Positions 40,971 through 55,700 of a stretch of 64,000 nt of DNA are shown here, one piece after another. A model generated the notes under the pieces. It ran no database searches and was not told the origin of the DNA. It saw nothing but the letters and a program-made list of their open reading frames with translations. Source of the stretch: Mya arenaria (Eukaryota; Mollusca; Bivalvia; Myida; Myidae); NCBI RefSeq assembly GCF_026914265.1, contig NC_069134.1:12319758-12383757 (forward strand), in the 5' to 3' direction. Position 1 is the first letter of the stretch. The number at the start of each line of letters is the position of its first letter. The translations under genes were made by a program, and so were the position numbers.

Positions 40971-43900
40971 ATGTTGGATTATCGCTTACCTATTTTATTT
41001 GCACTGGTGGTTGGCTCGCAAGGGGGTAAGCACACTGTTTTGATAATAAATTTTAAGCGCACTACATATTAATTTTGATTAACACCATTAAGGCACTATT
41101 TGAATGTCCTTAAAATCAGTATTAGACATTTAACATTAGAACTCAAATTGCGGTAACTAGAACGGGGGATCTTTATATGTATTAATTAAATGCGAATGAT
41201 GATTTAAGAATATGTTTTCCCTTTAATATTATGTTTATTAACTGATAACTTGATTATTCCTGTTCTAGAAACATAGAATTATGGTGAAATCTTGCAAAAC
41301 ACTTTGTTTGCTTGGGTGCCTGTTATGATGGGATCAATGGCAGAAATAGGATAATCTTGAATAAGTTGGAAACCTTTTAGGCAGACGTTTGTCTTTTCTA
41401 TTAAAATTTAGCGACGTAACGTCAAAAGGTCAGGCCACTGAGAGTTCTTACTCATGATTGATGTATTTTTTTTTTTCTAGCCATTTCTGTTGTTCTTGAT
41501 ATCGAATGGTTTATGTTATATACTTACAATCAGCACAAAGTGTTTTCGATAAGCGTATTTTAACCAATTTAAGATGAACGTTCACTGAGCAGTGCGTCAA
41601 TTTAATTAACGCTTTCGGTCAGTATTTTTGAAGATGAAGCGTAATAAATCGGAACTGCACCGATTAAGGCTCGAACTATCATACACAAGCAGTTAAAACA
41701 TATTTCATAAAGAAATATGTATCTAAGGAACGAGCATATGCCCAAGATTATAATGGGTATAAAAAAGGCCAACCATAGAAGCATATTTTATTGCGATTTT
41801 TTGTTCGACTTTCGGACACAAGTTTACGCTGTAAATCAGTTATTTCATTGAAAAAATATCGTTTAACTCACAGATATATGGAACAAATATATAGCATTTT
41901 GAAACACATAAGGGTCGCTCTTTATTTATAATTCAGTTTGTCTTTAAATTGTCTATGTAGCTAGCCATATTTTCATCAAGGTCGAAACAGAAACTTAAAA
42001 GGCTTTGATATATTGTGGCTCAAACGGATAGTGCGTATTATAAACGTAACTATAATATTATGTTTTTTTGCAGAAAGTTTGCAGAACAGGAGATAATTTA
42101 GAATAAAAAAAAAATGTCTTTAAATTGTCCACTTGCGTCAAATTCTGGTATTTCTACGTCAAACGTTCACAAAATTGTATTATAATAATTCATTTTAGAT
42201 AGTTAAACTATACATTGTCTCAAATTCTACGTTGCATGCTTTCACCAAAGAGTCAGTTTTACGCTTAAAATATAATTTCTTCAATATAACTGTAAATAAT
42301 AATAATAAATAAATAAACAGTATAAAACAGAAAAAGTAAGGAAGTATATGAGTTTTCCATTGTAAATTTAAAACAGGAATGAATTTGTTTCATGTGTTTA
42401 TAACAATTATAATATCTCTTGCGGCTTTAAATATCGTTCCTTTTCCGTAATTATGAACGCGCAAACCCAAAAAGAGATGCTATTTAAAATGGTTTCCAAG
42501 ATTCGAGTCACAATGATAAAGAGTGCACTAAACAAGAAATATTTCCGTTGGTGTCATTAATGTGGCGTTACGCCCTCCAACTCGACCATTTGACGTTACG
42601 TCTATTACATGCTTTCATTGTACAACCATTGCAAACTGCAATCAGGATTTCGGTGAGAATGTTGTCATATTGACAATGAGTTTATGTATTTACAAAAAGA
42701 AAATATAAGCTGTTGTTTGTAAACACCGCCACGTGCTGACCTGGCCTTTGACAGAACTCGGCTGATTGCTTGGAAACTGCACAGTTACTGAGAAAATGAG
42801 TGAGATTACTTACCTTTGTACATATAAGCATTGACATGTTTTCTATCTGATATTCGGTTCTAGAAAAACAACAAGAACATAATTTAGTTTCCGGATATGT
42901 GTCTGAGGCATGGCGGGGAGCGCTTAGAGAACTTCCTTGAAAAGAAGTTGTAAACATAAACATTGGTCGTTACAGTTAATGACCTACTGACTGGCAGGTC
43001 TGTTATCGGCACCTAGAATCAGTATGATCAAACCACTTGTTGCAGAAACTAGCTCGGCCACTTAGACTGGACATCCGTGTGCAGAGATTGTGAAAATCGA
43101 ACATGTGCTAAGCAATACAAATATTGAATCAAACGTCCGTCCAAAATACTTATTTTTATTATGGAAAAATGGATAGATACATTCGAATATGATGCCAGCC
43201 CTACGTGTTTGTGAACACATCAAACAAAAATGTACACATGTTCTCGGTAACAATCATGATTTACCATCCATGTGTGTGTTTTTGGATTTTAGTATAAAGG
43301 TATTGCCTGTTATTTTCACATTTTGCATATGCTGGTGTGCTTCTGAGCGAATTATCATAAAAGACTTCTGTACTAACATCTACTTCATTTCCCAACTTCG
43401 GCGGAGAACCGCACTTTCTTACATATCATTCGTGTTACTATGCAACGTGGCATACGACGTATCAATATTTTCTTCACATTTGGACTCATGTTACTCCTAC
43501 GTAGTGCCAGTCTAAGACTCTTCAGTTGACTCCCCGGCCCGCAGGTTGTATAACAGTAACAAGCAGACCCTGAAACCAGCAGGATGCCCATGTCATGTGC
43601 ACACAACCTGGCAACCCTTCAAATGGCATTCTGCCTTTATCTTCAAGTGTATCTTTGTTCGTTATTGCACAGTTGATTCGCATTAGTTACAAATGAACAG
43701 TTCCAGAATTAGGTAATTTATATATGATGACCATGGTCTAATTTCCTCGGGATGCTCATAAATTCAAAGACAAGTTTATCATGACAAGCGTATATTAGAG
43801 TTGGGCTTATTCATACTGAAGAATTTTCGTTACTGTACAGTCCCTAGCACCGGGCTAGATTGCTGTGTCCGCTTTTTATCAATCATGTTTTTCGTGAGTG

Positions 43901-46675
43901 ATAACAAATAGTTTATTATGTTGTTGTTCTAGTGATGAATTCAGACATCATATGATAAACAAAACTTGTGTCAGTTTGCCAACAATTTGTGAAGGCCAGT
44001 GGTTTGAGGAACATTTGACATTTAAAAACACATATATGGTATTTGCGTTATCAGCATGGCGGGAGTGACAATAGTTTCCACACTAAATTTATTTTAGGAT
44101 AAATATAAAACCACTATGCAGAAAAGGGTCATAAATGGTTTATAGACAAATCCAACCTCTTTTTGGGACAAAAAGTTCATAGTCGCACAATTAATACATG
44201 TGGTAATTCCTGACCAGGAATACTACGAAGGGCATCCTCATGGAAATGAATGGCCTTGAATCTCATTCAGTTACCCCATCTGCGGTCATTGGCGGGGGGG
44301 GGGGTCATGTGACAACCACGGGAGTGGCACTATTGGGCCAATGCCATCGTCCAACAACACAAACGTCCAACATCACAAACACAAACAAACATTCACATTA
44401 CAAATGTGCGTGTCCCCTGTGACATGAAAGTGTTAAACGTCTGAGCCCGGGCTTTATATTGTTGTTTATTTCCAGGCCCGACGAGGTCTCTGACCGCCAG
44501 TTCTCCATCAACATGCTCCACAGAATGCTCAGGTTTGTAAATAATTTACACTCAATATGTGTTGTTAACTGCCAGGTACTCATTTAAACAGAATTAAGTA
44601 AATCCAAACTTAAAATTATTCAATTTCAATTTCGGCAAAATAGAGCAACTTCTGTATCATCGGCAAAATAGAGCAACTTCTGTATCATTGTTCAATGATT
44701 ATTAAATTATTGAGCTAATTTAAACCTTTGAAAAGGTTTTATCGTTGCTACGTTGAATAATTCGCATTCCATATGAACTATTTAAAAATAGATTTCGTAT
44801 CGACCCTATAAATCGTGAACGAGTTCCTTTCAAAAAAGTGGCGGATCCGTGTTTTTTTTACTGGTAGAATCACACATGTGTACATGTACGCTGTCTACTC
44901 TAGTAGTGGACATTTTCTGCGAATCGTTCGGGATCGTTGGTCCGACACACACTGTGACAGTAGTAAATAAATTATTGAACGCTATTCCTTCAATTTGTTG
45001 CTATTTAGTTTTGTGTGTTCTTCGGCTTAAATGATCGTGCCATGTACCGTATCGCTCCTGTTTACACAACTATCAGCTCGTTGACCCCGAATATCTTGTT
45101 TTTATCAAATATAATATGTAACGCAAATATGCAATTAAACGTGTGAAGAAATACTCTGATTGTGATTAATTCCTGTGTGTTTAAACTAAAGTTCGAGTAA
45201 CGGGAGATAACTGTGTAGGTATTTAAAAAATAAATAAGTGATGTCTGGTCCATACATATAATGCTTGAGTTACCGCCCTTATTTCCCAAACTGCTTTAGA
45301 AATAATTCACGTGCCAAACCTAATCAGTAACATCCACTGAGTGTAAGGACTACTGTACCAATCATACGAAATATTTTCGTGGTAAAAGTCGATAATCCCC
45401 CGCTGGAAGAAATGTGGTGCAACCTGTATTGCTCATTTTTTCATTGAAAAATATTAATTTTCCCATTTTGTAGCTTCATTTGAACGCTAAAAGAAACAAC
45501 ATTGAATAGGATTTCACAGGGTGGGGGAAAAATTCATCCTAGTGTAGACCTAGTCCCTAACCTGTTATACATTTTTAAATACAGTTGTGTTAAATTTGGA
45601 TTCATTGTAACCCAATATAACGTTTTGAAAGAGTTTTGCTTTGCGATAAATGATAAAACATTCTAGTCTACTTAGTTGTGCTGATCAGTTTGTTGTCAGC
45701 GAATAATAACCACCCCTTCCTACACATACTTCTTATAAGAAGTATCTGTAGGAAGGGTTTGTTATTATTCGCTGACAACAAACTGATCAGTTTATACATG
45801 AAGTTATAAACTGGGAGTATAATAAATTGCTCCTTGTTATATATATTGTCATAAAAAAATGTTTAAGTTCTTATGAAAATATTGCAGGGAGTAGTAAGTT
45901 CAAGTACACACCAGGAAAGACCTACCAGTATAAATATGAGGCTGAAACTCGCACATCCCTTGTTGGGGTTTCCACGGATCACCATACCATCGGACTAACA
46001 ACCATTGTCGATATTGAAGTTCAGTCAAAATGTGAACTCATTCTTAAGGTAAAACTTTATTTAGCATCTGATAAACTGAGATAGATAAACATAGATACTA
46101 GATACCCTATTTCCTCAATAAAATGAAAGCCATGTCAATTAAAAATGAAATGTAGGCTATTTTTTTAAAATTGTCTGAAATATATATATTCAGACAATTT
46201 AAAAAAAAATAGCACAGATTTCCATGACATTGACTTTTGGTGTTTGCCATTTTTTAAGAGAAAGATCTTGACTACTTTTTTTACATTTTTCAGGTCCATG
46301 ACACAACATTATTTGCCTATGACTCGAAGGCATACTCTGACCAAGACGTGAACAAGGAGTTTAGCCAGAAGTTTGAACGCTACCCTCTCCGGTTCTCGTT
46401 TCAAGATGGCTCCCTGCAGGCAGTATGCCCACACAAGTCGGAGGAGACGTGGGCTGTCAATATAAAAAAAGGCATTCTCTCGGCCTTCCAGAACTCAATG
46501 GATAACTTTGAAGCTGAAGAATTTAAGGGAACTGAGGTGTGTTGAAATTGATTGATAGTTAGGTATTAAACTGTATTTTAAGAGATTTATTAAAAAACAC
46601 TACAAAAATTAATCAGCAGAAAGTTGTTCAACATGTTTTATTTATAATTCAAAGGAAAAGTTTCTAATGAAAAAA

Positions 46676-46714
<39 letters not shown>

Positions 46715-49700
46715 GCTGCTGCATATCCAATCAATTGTTTTTCTAGTCTATGATCAGCTATTTAAAATACTTCGGTTCTTGTTTTCTTTTTGATGAGATA
46801 AATGGCACATCTGCAGGAGTAAAGATGATCTTAAACATTTCAGATAGTATTTACAATGAAGTATGTTTCAACTTTTTGAAATGTTTTTAAGCTGTCTCAA
46901 TTATTGCTTTCCAAGAAGAATATTTAGAATTTTATAAACAGTGTTACCTTTCAGTTGTATGCACACAGATGTGTATGGATATGTGACCAATGGACATGTG
47001 TTTAGGCTTAAATGCATTATCTACAGTAATTTTAAAAGTTATATATTATTATATTATAGGTTGATTAACAAAATAATTATCTTATATGTTAAAAATAATT
47101 ATGTTTTAAAAGGGAAAAAAAAAAGTTTTTCCATCCACCTTTATTTTTTGGCATTAAGGCTATCGTCTCTGAGGTCATTGAATACTTAGATGTTCAGTTA
47201 AGGACATCTAACTTTGAAGTTGAACTTATGTTATAATTTCTGTGGTTTTGATGATAAAAGATGTAGATAAAATATAAATTAAAAAAATGAGTCAAAATGA
47301 AGGCAATGTAATCTCTTGTTCCTACCTGTACATGAAGAAAAATCAAATGCTGGAGGGGTCAACATGCACGGAAATGATCTTAGTATTTATCTTATTACCT
47401 GTGTTTCAGGTAGAAAGACCGATTAAACCCCACAAACAGCTGGAGCCCCACTTAATCTCATGTTTTATTTCACTGTTTCTGCTTTCCTAGAGTGATGTGA
47501 CTGGGAAGTGTGAAACAGAGTACACCATTGCGCAGCGTGGCTGGCGATTTCTCACTGTGAAGAAGAGCAAAGACCTATCTTCCTGCTCTAACAGACAGGG
47601 CTTCAACAGCGCCATCCAGACAACACCATTTAGAATCTCATCTGTAGGCTTACTTGAAGTTTACTCAACAAAATATTGTTAAAACAATTCATGTAGTCTA
47701 TTAAAACAGTTTTGTTCATATAAACACTGACAAAAATATGATTTCAATGATATGACCTTGGTGTTAAACATTGTAATTTTGTTTAATACAACTATCATTT
47801 TATGGAAAATTATGTTGAAATTCATTTACCATTTTCACTGTATATCAAACCATGGTTATCTGTCAATTATAGGAATCAACACTTGAGCACTTTGATCTTT
47901 GATTCAGGTCATGAAGTCACTGCCATTGATGAGGGGTACCCACACATGTACCCAGGAAGTAAGCACCTCCGGAACCCTGAAAAGTGCTCTGTGTCATGAG
48001 GTGCATGTCTTCCGGCCATTCTCCACAGACCAGGGTGGTGCCACCACAGAGGTGACACAGAAGCTGAACATTGTCCAAGAGAAAGATGGAGTCAATACTC
48101 ACCTGGGTATATAATGCCTTTTTGATATATTTTTTTATATGACTTTATCTTATAATTAATAAAAAAATCTCACAAATCAGTCAAAAAACCCATCTTAATC
48201 AAAATATTGCTTTTTCAAAACACGGTCAGTTTGATTTGTCAGGTTTTGCTTCTAATCACTTGTTTTTATTTCATGCTAGCACTACATTTTACTTAGTTCT
48301 TTATCATGGCACACATAAATGTTCTGTCATTTTTTCCAATGATAATTAGTATGTAATTGTTTGAAGTGTTTGTTTTGGTATTCAAGTGTTAGCTCTTGAT
48401 CTAAGAGACCATTAGTCCAAGCATTGGTCTTTATTGATGCTTACTGCAGTATAACATAAAATGAATTATTTGTATTACAGTATGTAAATGTAGTAATTGT
48501 CCATTGAAATAATTAACATATTTTACCAAATACATGTCTGAGAAAGATTCAACATTTGACTAGCACCATTATAAAGATGATTTAACATTTTTTACTGTAA
48601 AAACACACCATTTTCATTACAGTTGAGTGTGGCCCAACACAGGAGCCATTCTTTGAGCATGCTCCGGAAACAGTGACCTCAGACCTCTCCACTAGAGATG
48701 CTCTTGACCTTCTCAGTGACCTGTGTGAAACCACGGCAACGGAGGTAATGCCGGAGACCTCACGGCAGTTCTCCACCCTTGTCTCACTCTTGAAGAGAAT
48801 GGACTTTGACGGCCTAAAGAGAGTGTACAACCAAGTAATGAGGGATTCGTTCTGCAAGAGTAACGTTGACAGAGCCCGGTATGGATACATGTAAAAAATT
48901 GCTATGTAGAACTCTGTTGTCTTGATCTGGTTATGACTTTTTTCGAATGTGTTGGGTTGAGTATGATGAGTATTTTGTTTAAATGGAATGTTTGTTATCT
49001 TGAAGTAGTACTGGAGGTCCCAATGACTTCCACATAGTGCATTTTGACTGTTTTGCCAAATAGCATACAAGGGCCTTATGGCATGTACCCCAAAAAAGGC
49101 CCATGTCCATGGTTTGGAGAAAAGGCTTTTGTCTCTTTTGTGTATGTGAACATACATTTTATATATCTTTAATAAATCATCATTAACATGGTTTGTTTTG
49201 TCAATAACAATAGAAAACCATTTTAGCACATAACACAGTTGTTGTGGGACTTTGAATTACAAACATGTTATAAATCTTAACTTGCAGGAAGTTTGCCCTG
49301 GATGCATTCCCAATGGTTGGAAGTGATGCCTCTGTGGAGCTGATGAAGACGCTTGTCTCTAACGAGGATGTGACGGGCAAGATGGCCGACATGTGGATTG
49401 CATCCATTGCCTTTGTCAGCAACCCGACCATCCAGATGATCAAATATGCCAAGGTGATTCATTCATATCCAATGATCTTTCAAGAGCTATTATGTGAACT
49501 TCGTATTTAATATTTATAATGTTAGACAGTAAGGCATGTTGTCCCCATACAAGTCTTTATCCATTTACAGTTCTGTATGCAATTTTTACTTTCATCATTG
49601 TCATCCTATTTGTATCAGAAATTGTTTAGCCTTCCCTTATTTGAAACTTTCATAAAGCTGGAAATATAAATATCTTTTTATTTGTTCCAGGAGTTACTTG

Positions 49701-52700
49701 GCTTGCCCTCATTTGAAACACGTGTCCTGCTTCCCCTGTCGTCAATGGTTCAGTCCTACTGCCGGGTGAACCCACTCTGTGTAGAGGTAGAAGAGGTCCA
49801 GAATTTCATTGACATGCTCCGAACAAACCTGGATGGGGGATGCAAGGTGGACCAACAAAACTTCAGAAAGGTATTTTATAAGTACAGGAAAGTGTTATTA
49901 CGATACCTGGTGAAGTATATTCTAATGTCTTCAATATTCATTTCAGACCAAAACGGACATTTGTCAGTTTACTGATTTTAATTAAAAGCATGATCATTCT
50001 AAAAAAAATGCACAAGGCTTAGACTTTGTGATATAAAGTCTATGAACACATTTACCTTCCCAGATTATGATGACATTGCGAGCCCTTGGAAACACGGGCA
50101 ACGGGGAGGCCATTATTCCAGCCCTGTACAACTGCATTGAGAATACTGATAACCCGATGGACGTCCGGGTGGCAGCAATACAGGCCTTTAGAAACTTTCG
50201 CTGTGGTGCAGATGTGAGATTTAGTGTACTTTCAAATGTCATATGTGTATGCCATGGTTAAATGTCATATTTATGTCATATTCAGCTGTCATATTCAAAT
50301 GTGTCTAGTCATTTTTATCAGTTTATAATACCTTACCAACCTAAATTTTCGGGTCTGATTTTGATATTTTCTCTGCTGCGTCCTATCTTTTTTATTAACA
50401 TTCTACCATTTTTTCACCAATTTTTTGCCTGTTTTCTAGCTATGCTAGCAAGCATCCTATACACAGCATAATATGGTATAACAGTTGCTTAGATATGGTC
50501 ATTTTCATTCAGTGGTTTTTAGGATAATTTGATACAAAGGTTCTTCAACTAGTTATTAAGGGAAAAGGTCAATGTTACATTTAAACTTTGTCCACCAATT
50601 ATTATCTAAACTCTATTTTTAAAATATCTTTATAAGGTTTTGATATGACTTATAACAATTAGATGCATATATATGCTAGTTAAATCTTATTGACTTGCAT
50701 GTTCAGAGTATATACTCTATGGCAGTGTCACATACACTAGTTTGTTGTTTTAGAGAAACAACTTGATGGGAGTGTATAGAGATACAACCAGGAATCCAGA
50801 GCTGCGTATCCATGCCTACCTGGCAGTAATGAAATGTCCCAATGAATATGTTATTGACCAGATCAGAGACACACTAAAGACAGAGGAAAGCAATCAGGTA
50901 TGGAGTGGTATGGGAGGGTTTTCTGAGGGGACTGAGGGAGGTGTTATAGTAATATATATATATAAAAGTTTTATAATTCAAGACATATCTGACTGTAAGC
51001 ATGTGTCTGAAAGGGTATCTTATAGAGACAATGAGAGAAACACTGAAGTAATAGGAAAATAATCAAAGCAGGTCAGTGTAAGATTGGCTTAGGGGTGTTA
51101 GAGAGATTTCTGATGGTTTGGGGAGAGGGGATGAGGAAGTAACAGGAAATCAATCATGCAGGTAAGATTGGCTAAGGGTGCCAGAGAGATTTCTGATGGA
51201 TGGGGGAGAGGGTAGGGGAAGCAACAGGAAATCAATCAAGCAGGTAAGTGACATATGGGCTAAAGGTGCCAGAGATATTCTGATCGATGTGGTATGGGGA
51301 GGGGAGGGGTTACTGGGAAGACATCTCAGAGAAGGTATAAGAGCTAAGGTGTGGTTTTCTGACTACTGGAATGAGAGAGGATGGGACAAATCTTCTGTTC
51401 ATATCTAAAGTAACATATATGTGCTGATGTCAAAATTTCTTTGTGCAGATCAGGAAGAGAAAGTATTGTTAAGGGTATTGAAGGGATGGGTTTGGGAGGG
51501 TGTAGGGTTCTTGTGGAATGAAGGTACCAATTGTTGTTGGTTTGAAATAGCTTTAATTTATCAATTAACAGACACAAGGTGTGATGCCTGTATTGTTTAT
51601 CTATGGTTTAAAATTAGTGTACCACATATGCCAAAAAGCATGAGCAATGTTTTGAAGTCATTTCATAAACCATAAAATGTTCTTTCTCTCTATGTACGTA
51701 TTAAATAGCAACAGTGCTATTAAAAACAATTATAAATTCCCCAGTTTCTGATCAGAAACGAGGACACTTTTTCAAGTCTATCCTTCATAATGTACAACGG
51801 AAATCATAAGTGGAACCCTCTTGTTCTACTTTCAGTCTTAATTGTATTAAAGAGCGACAGTTATTTGAACAACACTTTTCTGTTATCAAAGGTTCAATTG
51901 GTACTCTTATAATGAGGTATACATTTAAATATGTCAATTGTTTGGAGTTCTATGATCAATGATTCAGTTGGACTTTGCTCTTCCTTTTGGTTTTGTAAAC
52001 ATTTATGTGCCATGAGTATAAACAAATGCTTTCTAAAATATTTCGAAATAATGAATGATCATTTATGAAATTCATTTAAAGCTGCACTCTCACAGATTGA
52101 ACATATTGAAAACACTGTTATTTTTTGTCTCTGAACAAGCCAATTTATGCGAAAATGCAAGTAAACCAGTCATATAAGACTGCTGATAAAAATAAGATTG
52201 CAGATTTTATAATTAAGTTCAAAAATGCTTGTTTCATGCATTTTTCTTAAACAGTTAGTAACGCTTTTAGTCATAAAACATAAATTTTCGAATGATAATA
52301 TGAAAAAATCTGCAATCTGATCTTTTGTCAGCAGTCACTGGTTTGCAGATATTTACGCAAAATTTTGCTCATTTAAAGACAAAAAAAGTTTTTTTCTACA
52401 AGTATGTTGTATCTTTTCCGAGGTTCTGTTCACAGGCACACATAAATTTCATGTATTTCTAGGCTGGTTCATTTGTCTGGTCACACCTTACCAACTTGAT
52501 GGAGAGTTCTGACCCAGAGAACAAGCCAATCCAGCGGTTGCTAGGTGATGCGGTACTTGACCGAGAGTTTGACCTTGACAAGATGAAGTTTTCCCGTAAC
52601 TACGAGGGATCCATGTTCAGTGAGAAATTCAACACTGGAGTCAAGGTAAAAATAGTTGTAAAAATGTTAAGGTTATGTAATAATTAAATGCTAAGATAAA

Positions 52701-55700
52701 ATTGAGTAGAGTTCATTAATACTTGTTATAAAATACAATTAATACAATTGTCATATGAATGACTTATATTTTTCTTACAGTCTTACAGTCAAGTAAATCC
52801 AGTGTCTGTGCAACCCTCTATAGTACTGTGTCACTCATTTACTCACTTCCAGTCAATTAAAACAGATGCAATTTGATTTAACCATTTTACCTTGTTCTTG
52901 TTTTTGATTGATATTGCAAAAGTAATCTGGTTATGTATTTGAATATTACACATATCTTTCTTTATATTTTACCAGTGATTGAAGACTATTAAGTTTAAGC
53001 TATAATTATGACCAATTACTATTTTCTAGACTGACGGTAACCTGATCTGGTCAGGTCGCTCATTCATCCCGAGGTCGGCATCACTCAACCTGACAGTGAA
53101 CATGTTTGGCGAGTCTATGAACCTTCTGGAGGTTGGGGGTCGTGTGGAGGGGCTCGAGACGCTTCTGGAGTCATACTTTGGACCGGTTGGGTACTACAAT
53201 GATGACAATAAGGGCAGCAATGAAATCCCAGATGCTGATCCCAAACATGCCAGGCTCAGTGCTAAGAAGTTTAAAGAGATCAAGAGTCAGGTACCAAACC
53301 TTTCTGTAATAATTTTGAGTCATGATGATAAAAATGTTTTTGTTCTTTGAATTATCTGCTGTACTTTCAGGTGTTATGATGATGTCATCTACATTTAATG
53401 AATCAAAACATCATTGATTGAAATACCTGATTTAACTAAACTCATAAAGTTACATTTAATTCCAACTGTTTCATTTTACATATTATTGTCAAGATACCTG
53501 TTGTCTATAGTCCTTTCATGTTTCCAGGCACGGTCAACACGAGATCAGCTGAGAGGAGCCCTTTACATGAGGATGTTTGGTAATGAACTCTCCTACAACA
53601 TGTTCGGAGCAAGCAACGGTGTCCTGGATGACGTCTCCGGATCTGACATGTTTGACTTCCTCCAGAAACTGCGGAACAACAAACCTCAATCCTTCTCCCT
53701 CACAAAGAACATCATGTTTGTTGACAGCACGTACACGGTCCCCACTGTGGTTGGTCTACCGCTGAAACTGGCTGTAAACGGCACGGCCAGTGTGGCACTC
53801 AATGTTGGAGGTCAGGTGGACATGAAGAACCCATTGTCCAAGGTTGTCATTGATGGCAACTTCGAACCAAGGTATGGTTCTATTACCAAAGTGACTGATG
53901 TTAATGCAATCTTCACGTAGGCAAAAGGAAACATTCATCGATTAGAAAAACAAAATTCACATCTGTTTACATAATGTAAAGACGAATGTCAGAGATCAGG
54001 AATTATCCCTGTTTATCCATTCATTGTTTAAACTTTCAGTGGTTCAGTAAATGTAGACTCCACGATGGGTGTTGATGCCGTGGTAACGAGTGGGGGTATC
54101 AAGATGGTTTCAACCCTTTACACAAACTCTGGGGCCAAGGGCAGGATTGAACTTGCCAGTGGAAATGTGCTTGACATGGCCTTTGATATCACAAAGGAGA
54201 AAAGTGAAATTGTTGATATCAAGTAAGTTAAAACAATAAATTAAGCCATCATTCAACCACATTGATTATGACCTCCAAATAAGCATTTAACAACAGTGAT
54301 GAAAAGGCATACTTCCAGTATGTTTATAACATAAGAGAAAATACTTCATATATTATGTATCATTGACTCAAAAAAGGCATGAATTAGGATACTGTATTAA
54401 ACACACACGCTTTTCCATATCTAGGAGTGCATTCTACATGGTGTACAATGATGTTGAGAGGGAACAGAGTCTAATCTCTGACAACAAGCATGAGAAATCT
54501 TACTGCACGGGAGACAGACTCGAGAGAGCAACTGGTGAATAGACCTTACCCTAGAGAAAGTCAGATTGAGTTATACCATATCATGATTTTCTGGCCTGCT
54601 AAAAAAAGCAAAAGCTTGGAAAAACTGTTGACAAATTAAACAAAGTCAGGATTGGTACCAAAATTACATGTATGTAGTATGAAACTTAATTTTTTTAAAT
54701 TTATTTTGTTCAATCATAGCCAAATCCGAGTTAAGTCAAATGCAGTGATGCAACAATGCAGGGTTTGCAAGGTTATAAGATAGTAAAACCATAACTGGTA
54801 TTCAGCTCTGTATCAGTAATTTGGCACCCAAAAGGATGGGCCCTACTGTACCCACAGAGTGGACCTGGGCAAGATGCGTGGCCTTTCTTCCACCTTATTG
54901 TTTGATTGCAGGCATGCAGCTGTGTATAAGCATGTTAGCGCCCAACACAACAGGCCAGTCTGAGGCCCCACTTTTCCCACTGAGTGGACCCACCCACCTG
55001 GGCCTCTCTCTCACCAAGCTTGACCTGCCCAATGGATACAAGTTTGAGGCCAAGTACATCAAGGTGAGCAATAGGTCTCTGCATTCCGTTTTAAAGTATC
55101 AATAATGACCTAATAATGTTTGATGCCATTTCATGTTGTAAAAGTTAGTTGCAAAAGATTAAAGTTTAGAAACGAGTTATAATTCCCTTCAACAAGTGTT
55201 TTTCTCCTGAACAAAACCGGTTGCGGTAATATCATATTTCCCCTTCTGCAGACTCCTGTTATGACCCTGTTCCGACTGATGTCAGACACCCCTGGGTCCC
55301 TGCACAACAGAGCGACTGGGCTTGATGTGACATTGAAAAAAGATGACATGTCGCTGGTTGCTAATCTTGTCTCACCATGGAAAAAAGCTGTACTTAATGG
55401 TATGGTTTATATTCTCTACAAGAATTGTATGGGGATTTTTAAAGTAGTTGAACCAGTTAGTGGTGTGATTATTGTACTATGTTTTATTCTATTTATCAGT
55501 TATGAATACGAAAGATTAAGGTGTTCAAAGATTACATATGTATGTCCATTATTTTTAGCTCACCTGTCACTTTGTGACAAGGTGAGCTTTTGTGATCGCC
55601 TTTTGTCCGGTGTCTGTCGTGCGTCGTGCGTCGTCCGTCAACAATTTACTTAAAAGACATCTCCTCCTTAACCGCTGGGCCAATATTAATAAAACTTCAT

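Larger units (their letters stand above)
44476..52645 (+). other. Exons 2-12 of the lipid transfer gene: vitellogenin_N (lipovitellin-like) domain
   Basis: Residues about 19-649. The domain opens with 'FKYTPGKTYQYKYEAETRTS', the typical first strand of LLTPs, followed by 'SKCELILKVHDTTLFAYDS'. Cys pairs are visible in 'SDVTGKCETEY' and 'DLSSCSNRQGF'. The helical part has 'ALDLLSDLCE', 'FALDAFPMVGSDASVELMK' and the hallmark end 'NPELRIHAYLAVMKCP', then 'AGSFVWSHLTNLMESSDPEN', which is close to the family pattern GSFVxSHLxNLxxSxDP. This domain docks microsomal transfer protein and forms the first lipid cavity in apoB and apolipophorin. Confidence 0.9.

Noticed and set aside
43189-43515. 108-codon frame in intron 1 of the lipid transfer gene
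   Set aside because: Cys/Phe/Ile-rich composition of translated AT-rich DNA, no splice context and no recognisable motif.
48582-49229. Minus-strand reading frame of 215 codons
   Set aside because: It is antisense to exon 7 of the lipid transfer gene and its flanking introns, with no domain-like motifs.
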